From DATFVA01 sp963771705 (GTDB lineage Bacteria; Bacteroidota; Ignavibacteria; Ignavibacteriales; Ignavibacteriaceae): a stretch of 64,000 nt of DNA. The notes beneath the pieces are model-generated. The model searched no databases. It was not told where the DNA came from and saw only the letters and a list, made by a program, of their open reading frames with translations. Shown here one piece after another: positions 1 to 7,464 of this stretch. The stretch spans positions 310,001-374,000 of the forward strand of contig CAVYUP010000005.1 of the NCBI GenBank assembly GCA_963771705.1, read 5' to 3'. Within the stretch, counting starts at the first letter, position 1, and the number at the start of each line of letters is the position of its first letter. The position numbers and the translations under genes were made by a program.

Positions 1-213
1 CTTTCCTATTCTATTTCTAACAGTTTCGGGATTTATATTGAACACTATGGAGAAGTTACCGACTTTGATTTCCCACGGTTTAACGCGGATGGAGGGTTTA
101 CATATCTTCTGGTATACAATCTTCAGTTCGATGCTTCAGCGGGATTTGATTTAAGCGATCCCGCAAGAGACTATTTTATTAACGCCGGAGTTGCTTTGAG
201 ACTGCCGGATTAA
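1..213 (+). CDS. C-terminal end of an outer-membrane transporter-like beta-barrel protein (partial)
   Basis: The window opens inside a reading frame whose first complete codon is at base 1 and which stops with TAA at 211-213, giving 70 residues. The text (…YIEHYGEV…GGFTYLL…LQFDASAGFDL…FINAGVALRLPD) has the alternating aromatic/polar pattern of beta strands. It resembles the end of the Phenol_MetA_deg 'transporter' family: the E-x-Y/H strand, the 'nLQlD…G' strand and a terminal strand ending in a hydrophobic-basic pattern. Such proteins are predicted outer-membrane barrels of unknown substrate. The start lies upstream of the window. The family call rests on pattern memory only; the barrel end is better supported than the family name. 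Confidence 0.6.
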   Translation, partial: LSYSISNSFGIYIEHYGEVTDFDFPRFNADGGFTYLLVYNLQFDASAGFDLSDPARDYFINAGVALRLPD

Positions 214-238
214 TATAAAAACTTTATAATGGCTGGCT

Positions 239-781
239 ATGAGAATAAATATGAAATATATCAAGTACTACTCATTGATCTTTATTATACTGCTGGCAGG
301 CTGCGGCAGCGAAGAAAAAATAAACGGGGAGCTGATAAAAGAATACCCTATCGATAAAAATGATATCATCAGCAAGACGAATATTGTTTTCGACAAAAAT
401 GCCTCATATGACGGCAATGGGTCACTGGTAATAACCACAGATCACCCCGTGGTTGTTCACCTCTATGAAACAGGAGATATTGACGTTGAGAATGCCCGAC
501 TTATTTACCAGGCTAAGGTTAAGACACGGGATGTGAACGGAAACGTTTACCTGGAGATGTGGTGCCGTTTCAAAAATAATGGTGAATTTTTTTCGAGGGG
601 ATTCGAATCATCACTTACAGGTACAGCAGATTGGACAACGCTGCAGACTCCCTTCTATCTGCGCAAAGGAGAAAATCCTGATAACGTAAAACTAAATATT
701 GTAATAGACGGAGACGGCATTGTCTGGGTAGATGATCTGAAACTACTTAAAGTCCCGCTGGATTCAACACAAAGTAAATAA
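239..781 (+). CDS. Hypothetical lipoprotein with a carbohydrate-binding-like beta domain
   Basis: A 180-residue protein with a lipoprotein signal: a basic N-terminus, a hydrophobic run and the lipobox LLAGC, with the lipidated Cys near residue 22. A second ATG at 251 (MKYIKYY…) would still leave a good signal, and neither start has a clear ribosome-binding site. The mature part is beta-rich and ends in a strand like 'GDGIVWVDDLKLLK', a layout common in jelly-roll carbohydrate-binding modules, where a late Asp-Asp strand closes the fold. I do not recognise a named family and the ligand is unknown. It lies 25 bases downstream of the barrel protein and may be co-transcribed with it. Confidence 0.7.
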   Translation: MRINMKYIKYYSLIFIILLAGCGSEEKINGELIKEYPIDKNDIISKTNIVFDKNASYDGNGSLVITTDHPVVVHLYETGDIDVENARLIYQAKVKTRDVNGNVYLEMWCRFKNNGEFFSRGFESSLTGTADWTTLQTPFYLRKGENPDNVKLNIVIDGDGIVWVDDLKLLKVPLDSTQSK

Positions 782-846
782 ACAGTCCACCCTCTCTTTG
801 AACTTATTACAGTGTGTATTTGTTATTCTGGTAAACAGGAACTGGA

Positions 847-2196
847 ATGGATGAATTTAGTAACAGAGTGAAAATATTAAAAGAAGGCAGAGAGGGGAAA
901 GGTGCTATTATTTACTGGATGAGCAGGGACCAGCGGGTTCATGACAATTATGCCCTTCTATATGCACGGAAGAAGGCTCTGGAGAAAAAAGCACCTTTCG
1001 GAGTGGTATTTAATCTTGTACCTAACTTTCTGGGAGCCTCGTTTCGACAGTACGATTTTATGCTGAAAGGACTGAGGGAATGTGAGAAAGAACTTAAAGA
1101 ATTTAACATCCCTTTTTTTCTGCTGACCGGAAACCCGGCAGAAGTGCTTCCTCAATTCATAAAATCGCGGAATGTCAGCGTGATAGTATCTGATTTTGAT
1201 CCTCTGAAGATCAAAAGAAAATGGAAGAAAGAGGTCGGGGACAACATAGATATCCCTTTTTATGAGGTAGACGCTCATAACATTGTTCCCTGCAGGTATG
1301 TTTCCGACAAGCAGGAATTTGCCGCATATACTTTGCGTCCTAAAATCCATAAACATCTGCCAGAGTTTCTTGCTGAACCTCCTGCCTTAGAGAAGATGAA
1401 GAGGTTCATGGCGTTCTCATCTGATCCTGTAGATTGGGAAAAAGTTTATGGGGGTTTAGGAGTGGACAGAAGTATAGGGGCAGTAGAGTGGATAAATCCC
1501 GGCGAACATTCGGCACACCAAACCTTGAAAGACTTTCTCGAAGAGAAATTTGATAAATATGCCGAGGAAAGAAACGACCCGGTTAAAGATGCTCAATCCG
1601 GTTTATCTCCCTATCTGCATTTCGGACAGATCTCAGCGCAGAGGGCGGCGATTGAAGTTAAAAAGTCGGGCGGTGATCCCGAATCTGAGAAGGCATTTCT
1701 TGAAGAACTTATAGTAAGAAAGGAGCTATCGGATAATTTCTGTTTTTATAATACAGCATACGATTCAATCTCAGGGTTCCCTGACTGGGCAAAAGAGACA
1801 CACAGGAAGCATAAAAGCGATAAGAAGAAATATAGCTACACCATTGAGCAATTTGAAAAAGCCGGTACGCATGAAGATCTATGGAACGCCGCACAAAAGG
1901 AGCTTACCTCTACAGGAAAGATGCATGGATATATGAGGATGTACTGGGCAAAAAAAATTCTTGAGTGGACTGATTCTCCCGCCGATGCGCTTAAAACCGC
2001 TATTTACCTTAACGACAAATATGAACTTGACGGAAGAGATCCCAATGGATATACGGGGTGTGCCTGGTCAATCGGTGGGGTGCACGACCGTCCCTGGGCA
2101 GAAAGGGAAGTATTCGGGAAAATACGGTATATGAACAGGAACGGTGCTAAAAGAAAATTCGACATTGATGCTTATATCCAAAAATATAGCGCATAA
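847..2196 (+). CDS. phr: Class II CPD deoxyribodipyrimidine photolyase
   Basis: A 449-residue flavoprotein predicted to split cyclobutane pyrimidine dimers in UV-damaged DNA using blue light. The N-terminal antenna/Rossmann domain begins with YWMSRDQRVHDNYALLYA (residues 23-40), a hallmark of class II photolyases. The helical FAD domain carries SPYLHFGQIS, the ELIVRKELSDNFCFYN segment, and a C-terminal block GRDPNGYTGCAWSIGGVHDR (around 395-415) that is specific to class II enzymes. Length matches the family. It stands alone, followed by a 332-base gap. Two alkyltransferase repair genes (Ada, Ogt) occur elsewhere in the window, but nothing suggests an operon. The antenna chromophore cannot be read from sequence. 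Confidence 0.96.
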   Translation: MDEFSNRVKILKEGREGKGAIIYWMSRDQRVHDNYALLYARKKALEKKAPFGVVFNLVPNFLGASFRQYDFMLKGLRECEKELKEFNIPFFLLTGNPAEVLPQFIKSRNVSVIVSDFDPLKIKRKWKKEVGDNIDIPFYEVDAHNIVPCRYVSDKQEFAAYTLRPKIHKHLPEFLAEPPALEKMKRFMAFSSDPVDWEKVYGGLGVDRSIGAVEWINPGEHSAHQTLKDFLEEKFDKYAEERNDPVKDAQSGLSPYLHFGQISAQRAAIEVKKSGGDPESEKAFLEELIVRKELSDNFCFYNTAYDSISGFPDWAKETHRKHKSDKKKYSYTIEQFEKAGTHEDLWNAAQKELTSTGKMHGYMRMYWAKKILEWTDSPADALKTAIYLNDKYELDGRDPNGYTGCAWSIGGVHDRPWAEREVFGKIRYMNRNGAKRKFDIDAYIQKYSA

Positions 2197-2528
2197 GAAA
2201 CACTGATCCCCAAAATCATCCTATTTTTTAATTAATTTCAACTTCCAGCCAACCTTTTGATTCTAAATCCTGCATAATGTGTTAAAAAAGGGGGTAAATA
2301 CAGTCCTAATTCTATCTCAATACCTTCCACCTACGCTCCACATCCGCTCAACATCCGCTTCACATCCGCTTCACATCCGCTCCAAAACCTTGCTTCACCC
2401 TCTTTTCGAGAGGAGCAAAAGTTCGATATTAGCATCTTTTTAATGGGTCAGGTTGTTTTTTATCCTTTCAAGACAAATCGATAATTATTATTTTCCGTCC
2501 GGATTTTAGGAATTAAACCATAACGAAG
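2197..2528. other. Intergenic region of 332 bases with an 11-bp tandem array and a small hairpin
   Basis: No gene is visible here. The stretch holds four 11-bp tandem units at 2339-2382 (listed separately). A short inverted repeat CCTCT/AGAGG with a TTTCG loop follows at 2399-2413. The rest is AT-rich DNA leading to trhO. No tRNA or riboswitch shape was recognised. Confidence 0.7.
2339..2382 (+). repeat. 11-bp tandem repeat array (four units, CACATCCGCTT type)
   Basis: Four contiguous 11-base units: CACATCCGCTC (2339-2349), AACATCCGCTT (2350-2360), CACATCCGCTT (2361-2371) and CACATCCGCTC (2372-2382). Only the first and last base of the unit vary. A degenerate half-unit (ACGCTC) precedes it. 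Because 11 is not a multiple of 3, the array cannot be a peptide repeat; the period is close to one DNA helical turn. It sits about 147 bases upstream of trhO. A second 11-bp-period array with a shared TCCG core on the coding strand of its downstream gene lies at 37880-37934. Confidence 0.9.
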
Positions 2529-3413
2529 ATGAAATACCGCGTATTACTATTCTATAAATACGTCCTGGTTGATAATCCGCAGAAAATTGTGGATGAACAC
2601 CTGGAATGGTGTCTTAATAACGACATAAAGGGAAGGGTGTTTATTGCCGGAGAGGGGATAAACGGAACAGTTTCAGGCACGAAGGAAAACATTGACAAAT
2701 ATAAGAACCAGCTCAGGAGTTATACTGAATTCTCCGATATCTGGTTTAAGGAAGATAAGGCTGAAGATCATGCCTTCTTTAAGATGCATGTGAGACTAAA
2801 AAATGAAATCGTACACAGCGGACTGGAGGAAGTCTCCCTTAAACATGGCGGCAAAAGAATAACTCCCGACAAACTACTTGAATTTTATGAAGAGGGGAAG
2901 GAATTTATCATTATCGATGCGCGAAACTGGTATGAGAGTAAAATAGGCAAGTTCAGGAACGCAATAACTCCCCCGATGAAAAACTTCAGGGACTGGAAGA
3001 AAGCTGCCGAGAAGCTTAAAGATAAGAAGGATAAGACAATCATTACATACTGTACAGGCGGAATACGCTGCGAAAAGGCTTCTGCCTACCTGGTGGAAAA
3101 CGGATTTAAGGATGTCTATCAGCTTGACGGGGGAATAGTGAACTTTATAAAGAAGTACCCCGACACCTACTGGGAAGGAGGGATGTTCGTATTTGATGAA
3201 AGAAGAGTTGTAAACCCGAACAGCCGCGAGGAAATAAAACATATAGCGAACTGCCATTACTGCGGGAAGCCGACATCTTATTATATCAACTGCCATAACC
3301 AGTCATGCGACAAACTATTTGTATGCTGCCACAAATGTAAAGTGAAGTATGATTACTGCTGTTCCGAAGAATGCCGGAGTTCAGAAAATAAAAGACCCCG
3401 GTTTTATGGATGA
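2529..3413 (+). CDS. trhO: tRNA uridine(34) hydroxylase, rhodanese family (TrhO/YceA)
   Basis: A 294-residue enzyme that hydroxylates uridine 34 of certain tRNAs to 5-hydroxyuridine with molecular oxygen, the first step toward (m)cmo5U or mo5U wobble bases. The N-terminal acylphosphatase-like domain contains GRVFIAGEGINGTVSG (residues 35-50). A rhodanese domain follows, with the active-site loop TYCTGGIRCEKA (Cys175 and Cys181). The C-terminus carries a cluster of paired cysteines (CHYC, CHNQSC, CCHKC, CCSEEC) that probably binds zinc, as in other family members. Length fits the longer family members. A U32 peptidase of the type that includes TrhP, the oxygen-independent route to the same base, is encoded at 30752-32014. 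Confidence 0.95.
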   Translation: MKYRVLLFYKYVLVDNPQKIVDEHLEWCLNNDIKGRVFIAGEGINGTVSGTKENIDKYKNQLRSYTEFSDIWFKEDKAEDHAFFKMHVRLKNEIVHSGLEEVSLKHGGKRITPDKLLEFYEEGKEFIIIDARNWYESKIGKFRNAITPPMKNFRDWKKAAEKLKDKKDKTIITYCTGGIRCEKASAYLVENGFKDVYQLDGGIVNFIKKYPDTYWEGGMFVFDERRVVNPNSREEIKHIANCHYCGKPTSYYINCHNQSCDKLFVCCHKCKVKYDYCCSEECRSSENKRPRFYG

Positions 3414-3475
3414 ACATTATCAATAATATTCTTTATTTTTAATCATTGAAAATTTTCTACTAATCGTACTTACAT

Positions 3476-5626
3476 ATGAATCTTCATCTTGCCGTTCTCA
3501 TCATCTTATTTGCTTCCCTTTTAATTCCGGAACAAATTTTTTCTCAGGAAAATAAAAAACCCGAAGATCAAAAGGAGAAAACAGAAGAATCCGATACCCT
3601 TGAGTATGGACTCCAGGAGGTAACCATCGTAGGTACACGCACCAAAGAAAGAATAATAGATATACCTTACTCAGTATTCAGCGTTGATAAAAAAGAACTT
3701 GCTTACGGTAAAAAGGTTTCTGCAAGGAATGTGCTTGCTGATGTGCCGGGACTGTTTTTACAGTCGCGTTACGGCAACCAGGACCTGCGCGTATCCATCC
3801 GCGGATTCGGCACGAGATCAAACACAGGAATACGAGGGATAAGGATTCTGCAGGACGGAATACCTTTATCGGAGCCCGACGGAGAGACGGTGATAGACGC
3901 AATCGATTTTACTTCCCTTGCCGGCGTTGAAGTTGTGAAGGGAAACCTTTCATCTCTTTATGCAAATGCCCCCGGTGGAGTAATAGACTTCAAAACAGAC
4001 TATTATTTCAATGAAAATTATGCGGCTACATACAATCAGTTCGGAAAGTTCGGTTTCAGGCAGAATGGTTTGAAGATGGGGCTAAAGAACAGCAGCAACA
4101 GGTTTTTTCTGTCTTATTACTACCGCAACCTGAACGGGTACCGTCAACACAGTGAAGAATTTCAGCATCTGGTTAACGCAGTTTATGAAGGGTATCTCGG
4201 GCCCAGATCATCCATAACTCTGCTGGGTGATTATGTTGACGGATTTAACCGGCTGCCGGGACCATTGACCAAAGAAGAATTTAATACCGATCCTTATATG
4301 GCTAGTCCCCTTGCCGTAGCGCAGGATTTCCGAAGGATCACCAAAAAGGGAAGGCTGGCAGTAAAGTACAGGACAGGTTTCGGTGCACCCGAAGAAAACG
4401 AAGTTGAAATATCCGCCTACGGCGGATTAAAAGAACTTACCAAGGTGGATAACGACTTATACGCAGTTTCTACAAGGTATTCACTTGGAACCCTGACACG
4501 ATATACAAACCGGGGACATATCTTCAGCTTAAAAAATACCGTAACGACAGGGTTCGATTACGCGTATCAGAGCGGTCCCATTACAGATTTTGAAAATATC
4601 TCCGGCAATCCCGATTTTTCAATAAAAGATTCTTATGACGCAAGCGTAGGAAATGTTGGATTCTATGTGCTTGATCATATCGATCTGCTGGATGACCTGG
4701 GGCTCTTTGTATCGAGCAGGTATGATATCAGTACATATAAGAAGGATACATTTCAGCCTTACGGACGAACAGATTCATCGAGGGTATTTACAGGATTTAC
4801 TCCCAAGATTGGAGTTAATTATAAGCTTCTTCCTTACCTTGCTTTATATACTTCATATGGTTTAAGTTATGATTTCCCTGCTCTGAGCGAGCTGGATATA
4901 AGATCAGCTATTCCGAACCGATATACACTAAACCCGGAACTTGAACCTCAGCGGTCGCTCAACTTTGAATTTGGTGTGAAAGGAAATATTCTGGACGAAG
5001 GTTCAGAGTTTATGAAAAAAATAATTTTTGATATTACCTATTTTCATTACATAATCTCCGATGAAATAGTGCCGTATATTATTATAGGCGAACAGGCTCT
5101 TTTCAAGAACGCGGCGAAAACAAGGCGTGATGGTATAGAGATAGGCGTACATACCGAACCATTTGAAGAAACGGAAATTACGGTTAACTATACTTATACT
5201 GATTTTAAGTATACAAGTTATAAAACCGAAATATCCACTCCATCTGCTGACAACCAGGTTGTTGATTATACGGGTAACTTCGAACCCTCCGTACCGAAGC
5301 AGATAGTAAATTTTATATTTAATAAAGAATTTGAAATTAATGATGATATCTCCGGTCTTCTGCAGTGGGACTGTGACTACATAAGCAAAATGTATGTAAA
5401 TGACGCCAACAGTGAAACAGTTCCGGGATATTTTTACGGAAATATAATGGCGGGAATAACCTATCAGACAGAGTTATTCAGCACCGTGCTTTACGGAGGA
5501 GTTTATAACATATTTGATAAAAAGTATGTCGGTTATGTTAATACAAACGACTACCTTGGGAGGTATTATGAAACAGGGGAACCGCGAAGCTTTTATTCAG
5601 GAATTAATATACGTATGAATTTATAA
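3476..5626 (+). CDS. TonB-dependent outer-membrane receptor
   Basis: A 716-residue outer-membrane receptor with an N-terminal signal peptide ending near …EQIFSQE. The plug domain starts around residue 50 (EVTIVGTRTKERIIDIPYSV) and contains the expected RNVLADVPGLFLQSR, LRVSIRGFG, GIRILQDGIPLSEPDG and VEVVKGNLSSLYANAPGGVI motifs. The C-terminal two thirds is a 22-strand-type barrel ending in an aromatic-rich last strand (FYSGINIRMNL). It resembles FecA-like siderophore/iron receptors more than SusC proteins, since it has no carboxypeptidase-like N-terminal domain. The substrate is not readable. The Asp-box secreted protein starts only 13 bases after its stop, suggesting an operon and perhaps a shared ligand. 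Confidence 0.93.
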   Translation: MNLHLAVLIILFASLLIPEQIFSQENKKPEDQKEKTEESDTLEYGLQEVTIVGTRTKERIIDIPYSVFSVDKKELAYGKKVSARNVLADVPGLFLQSRYGNQDLRVSIRGFGTRSNTGIRGIRILQDGIPLSEPDGETVIDAIDFTSLAGVEVVKGNLSSLYANAPGGVIDFKTDYYFNENYAATYNQFGKFGFRQNGLKMGLKNSSNRFFLSYYYRNLNGYRQHSEEFQHLVNAVYEGYLGPRSSITLLGDYVDGFNRLPGPLTKEEFNTDPYMASPLAVAQDFRRITKKGRLAVKYRTGFGAPEENEVEISAYGGLKELTKVDNDLYAVSTRYSLGTLTRYTNRGHIFSLKNTVTTGFDYAYQSGPITDFENISGNPDFSIKDSYDASVGNVGFYVLDHIDLLDDLGLFVSSRYDISTYKKDTFQPYGRTDSSRVFTGFTPKIGVNYKLLPYLALYTSYGLSYDFPALSELDIRSAIPNRYTLNPELEPQRSLNFEFGVKGNILDEGSEFMKKIIFDITYFHYIISDEIVPYIIIGEQALFKNAAKTRRDGIEIGVHTEPFEETEITVNYTYTDFKYTSYKTEISTPSADNQVVDYTGNFEPSVPKQIVNFIFNKEFEINDDISGLLQWDCDYISKMYVNDANSETVPGYFYGNIMAGITYQTELFSTVLYGGVYNIFDKKYVGYVNTNDYLGRYYETGEPRSFYSGINIRMNL

Positions 5627-5639
5627 TTACCGGATCTCA

Positions 5640-7238
5640 ATGCTGTTTAAAATTTTATACTTACTTGTTTTAATAAATATCACTGTCCTTCCGCAGACTG
5701 TCCTTGATATTCCCAAATTCAGAGTCTATCCTTCAGCCATTACACAAACTGAGCCGGTAGTAACTGTTTCTCCATTGGACAATAATAAGATGTTTGTAAG
5801 CGCGGTTACAATCGATGTAAGTACAGGCTTTAAAAGTGAAGGAGTATATTCCTCTGAGGATGGAGGATTGACGTGGGCTGGTAATGATAGCTGTACCGGC
5901 GCTTCGATCTATAACCATGGCGGCGATCCTGGTGTGGTTATTACAAATAGCGGCAGATTAGTACTTACGCATATTGGTCTCCGGTTCCCTGGTATGTATT
6001 CAAATTATTCCGACGATCAGGGAGTGACATGGTCGGCTAATCACACCATTACCACTAATCCTGTTGAAGATAAGGGGACTCTTGAAATCGACAATTCAAG
6101 CCAAAGCGACTATAACAACCGTTTGTACCTTGCTTATGTAGATTGGGTAAATACTTCTGTTAAGGCTTCAGTTTCAACTGATAATGGAGTGAACTGGAGC
6201 CAGCCAGAACAGGTTAATCCTAATCCCCCTACACGCAGCACGGGTTCTTCTATCGCAATAGCGGCTGACGGGTCAGTTTACTTATGCTGGGCGGGTATTT
6301 CTTCAGATAACGATACTCATGAAGATTACATTGGTTTTGCCCATTCAAACAGCGGAGGACAGAGCTGGGATTATGTTCACAACATAATAGATATTAATGG
6401 TATTACGGGAACACTCCCAGAGAAGAACGATATAAGGGTGAACAGTATTCCCCAGATAGTGATTGATAAAAGCGGAGGGGCAAGGGACGGCTGGCTTTAC
6501 ATAGTTACAACAGAGAAGGATCATTCACCGGCCGGAAGTGATCCTGATATCATATTATACAGGTCGACAGATAAGGGGAATACCTGGTCTGATGGAATAC
6601 GCGTTAACCAGGATCCATTAAACGATACAAAAATTCAATACTTCCCTTTTCTTGATGTGGATAATACCGGCAGACTGAATATGATCTTTTATGATGACAG
6701 GAACACAACCTCAGATTCCGCCAGTGTATTTATTTCTACTTCGGCAGACGGGGGTAATAACTGGTCTGAGTTCGAATTAATAAATTCAACTTTTAAGCCT
6801 TATGGTATAGCAGGGGCATCATCAAATTACCAGGGAGATCACATCGCTCTCATTTCGATAGGAAACAATATTAACGCATTCTGGATGGCGAACTATTCAG
6901 GAATTTACCAGGTATGGACGGCCATAATTAACAAAGCTGTTCTGGGAACAGAAGATAAAGCTGAAAGCACACCCCATTCCTTCAGCCTGTCGCAGAATTA
7001 TCCCAACCCGTTCAATCCCTCCACGAGAATAAAATACTCACTGGGTAAAAGAACTTTTGTTACTCTCAAAGTTTACGATACTCTGGGTCGTGAAGTAAAA
7101 ACGCTTGTCAGTGAAGAACAAGCTTCCGGTGATTACCAGGTGAATTTCCGGGCTGATAACCTTTCCTCAGGAATTTATTTCTACACTCTGCAGGCCGGCG
7201 ATTTTCAGACAACCAAAAAACTACTGCTGCTGAGATAG
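5640..7238 (+). CDS. Exported sialidase-fold (BNR/Asp-box) protein with type IX sorting domain
   Basis: A 532-residue secreted protein: signal peptide (MLFKILYLLVLINITVLPQ), a beta-propeller with at least six Asp-box motifs (SEDGGLTW, SDDQGVTW, STDNGVNW, SNSGGQSW, STDKGNTW, SADGGNNW), and a C-terminal type IX secretion sorting domain starting at SLSQNYPNPFNPST and ending TKKLLLLR. Asp-box propellers occur in sialidases, other glycoside hydrolases and non-catalytic adhesins. I do not see the full sialidase catalytic set (FRIP motif, Arg triad), so enzyme activity is unproven. It follows the TonB receptor gene by 13 bases. Predicted location is the cell surface or medium. Confidence 0.85.
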   Translation: MLFKILYLLVLINITVLPQTVLDIPKFRVYPSAITQTEPVVTVSPLDNNKMFVSAVTIDVSTGFKSEGVYSSEDGGLTWAGNDSCTGASIYNHGGDPGVVITNSGRLVLTHIGLRFPGMYSNYSDDQGVTWSANHTITTNPVEDKGTLEIDNSSQSDYNNRLYLAYVDWVNTSVKASVSTDNGVNWSQPEQVNPNPPTRSTGSSIAIAADGSVYLCWAGISSDNDTHEDYIGFAHSNSGGQSWDYVHNIIDINGITGTLPEKNDIRVNSIPQIVIDKSGGARDGWLYIVTTEKDHSPAGSDPDIILYRSTDKGNTWSDGIRVNQDPLNDTKIQYFPFLDVDNTGRLNMIFYDDRNTTSDSASVFISTSADGGNNWSEFELINSTFKPYGIAGASSNYQGDHIALISIGNNINAFWMANYSGIYQVWTAIINKAVLGTEDKAESTPHSFSLSQNYPNPFNPSTRIKYSLGKRTFVTLKVYDTLGREVKTLVSEEQASGDYQVNFRADNLSSGIYFYTLQAGDFQTTKKLLLLR

Positions 7239-7410
7239 GAATATCCTTTATTCTGAGGCCGTATAAGCCGGGCAACTAAGCCACTAATAAAATCTTTCCG
7301 AGCTTAAATATCTATTCTATGACTTCAATCCACGGAATGTTTTGAAGCTTTATTCTCATTTTGAAGCATCAGCATTCCTCTGTTTGCGCCTTATAAACCG
7401 ATAAAATGTA

Positions 7411-7426
7411 TGGCATAAATGTTGAA
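7411..7426 (+). promoter_or_regulatory. Possible sigma-54-type promoter before the histidine kinase
   Basis: TGGCATAAATGTTGAA lies 39 bases before the kinase ATG. It has the TGGCA half of the -24 box and TTG of the -12 box at the correct spacing (GG-N10-G), but the -12 box reads TTGA where GC is usual. This is a single-site visual match and remains weak. No sigma-54 activator gene is in the window. Confidence 0.2.
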
Positions 7427-7464
7427 TTTGAGACATATAATTTTATTAAGGCTTTTTTAACTAA

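Noticed and set aside
2339..2382. A CRISPR-like array
   Set aside because: Units are 11 bases with no spacers, and no cas gene is nearby. The same applies to 37880-37934.
3476..7238. SusCD-type polysaccharide utilisation locus
   Set aside because: The receptor lacks the SusC N-terminal carboxypeptidase-like domain and there is no SusD gene.
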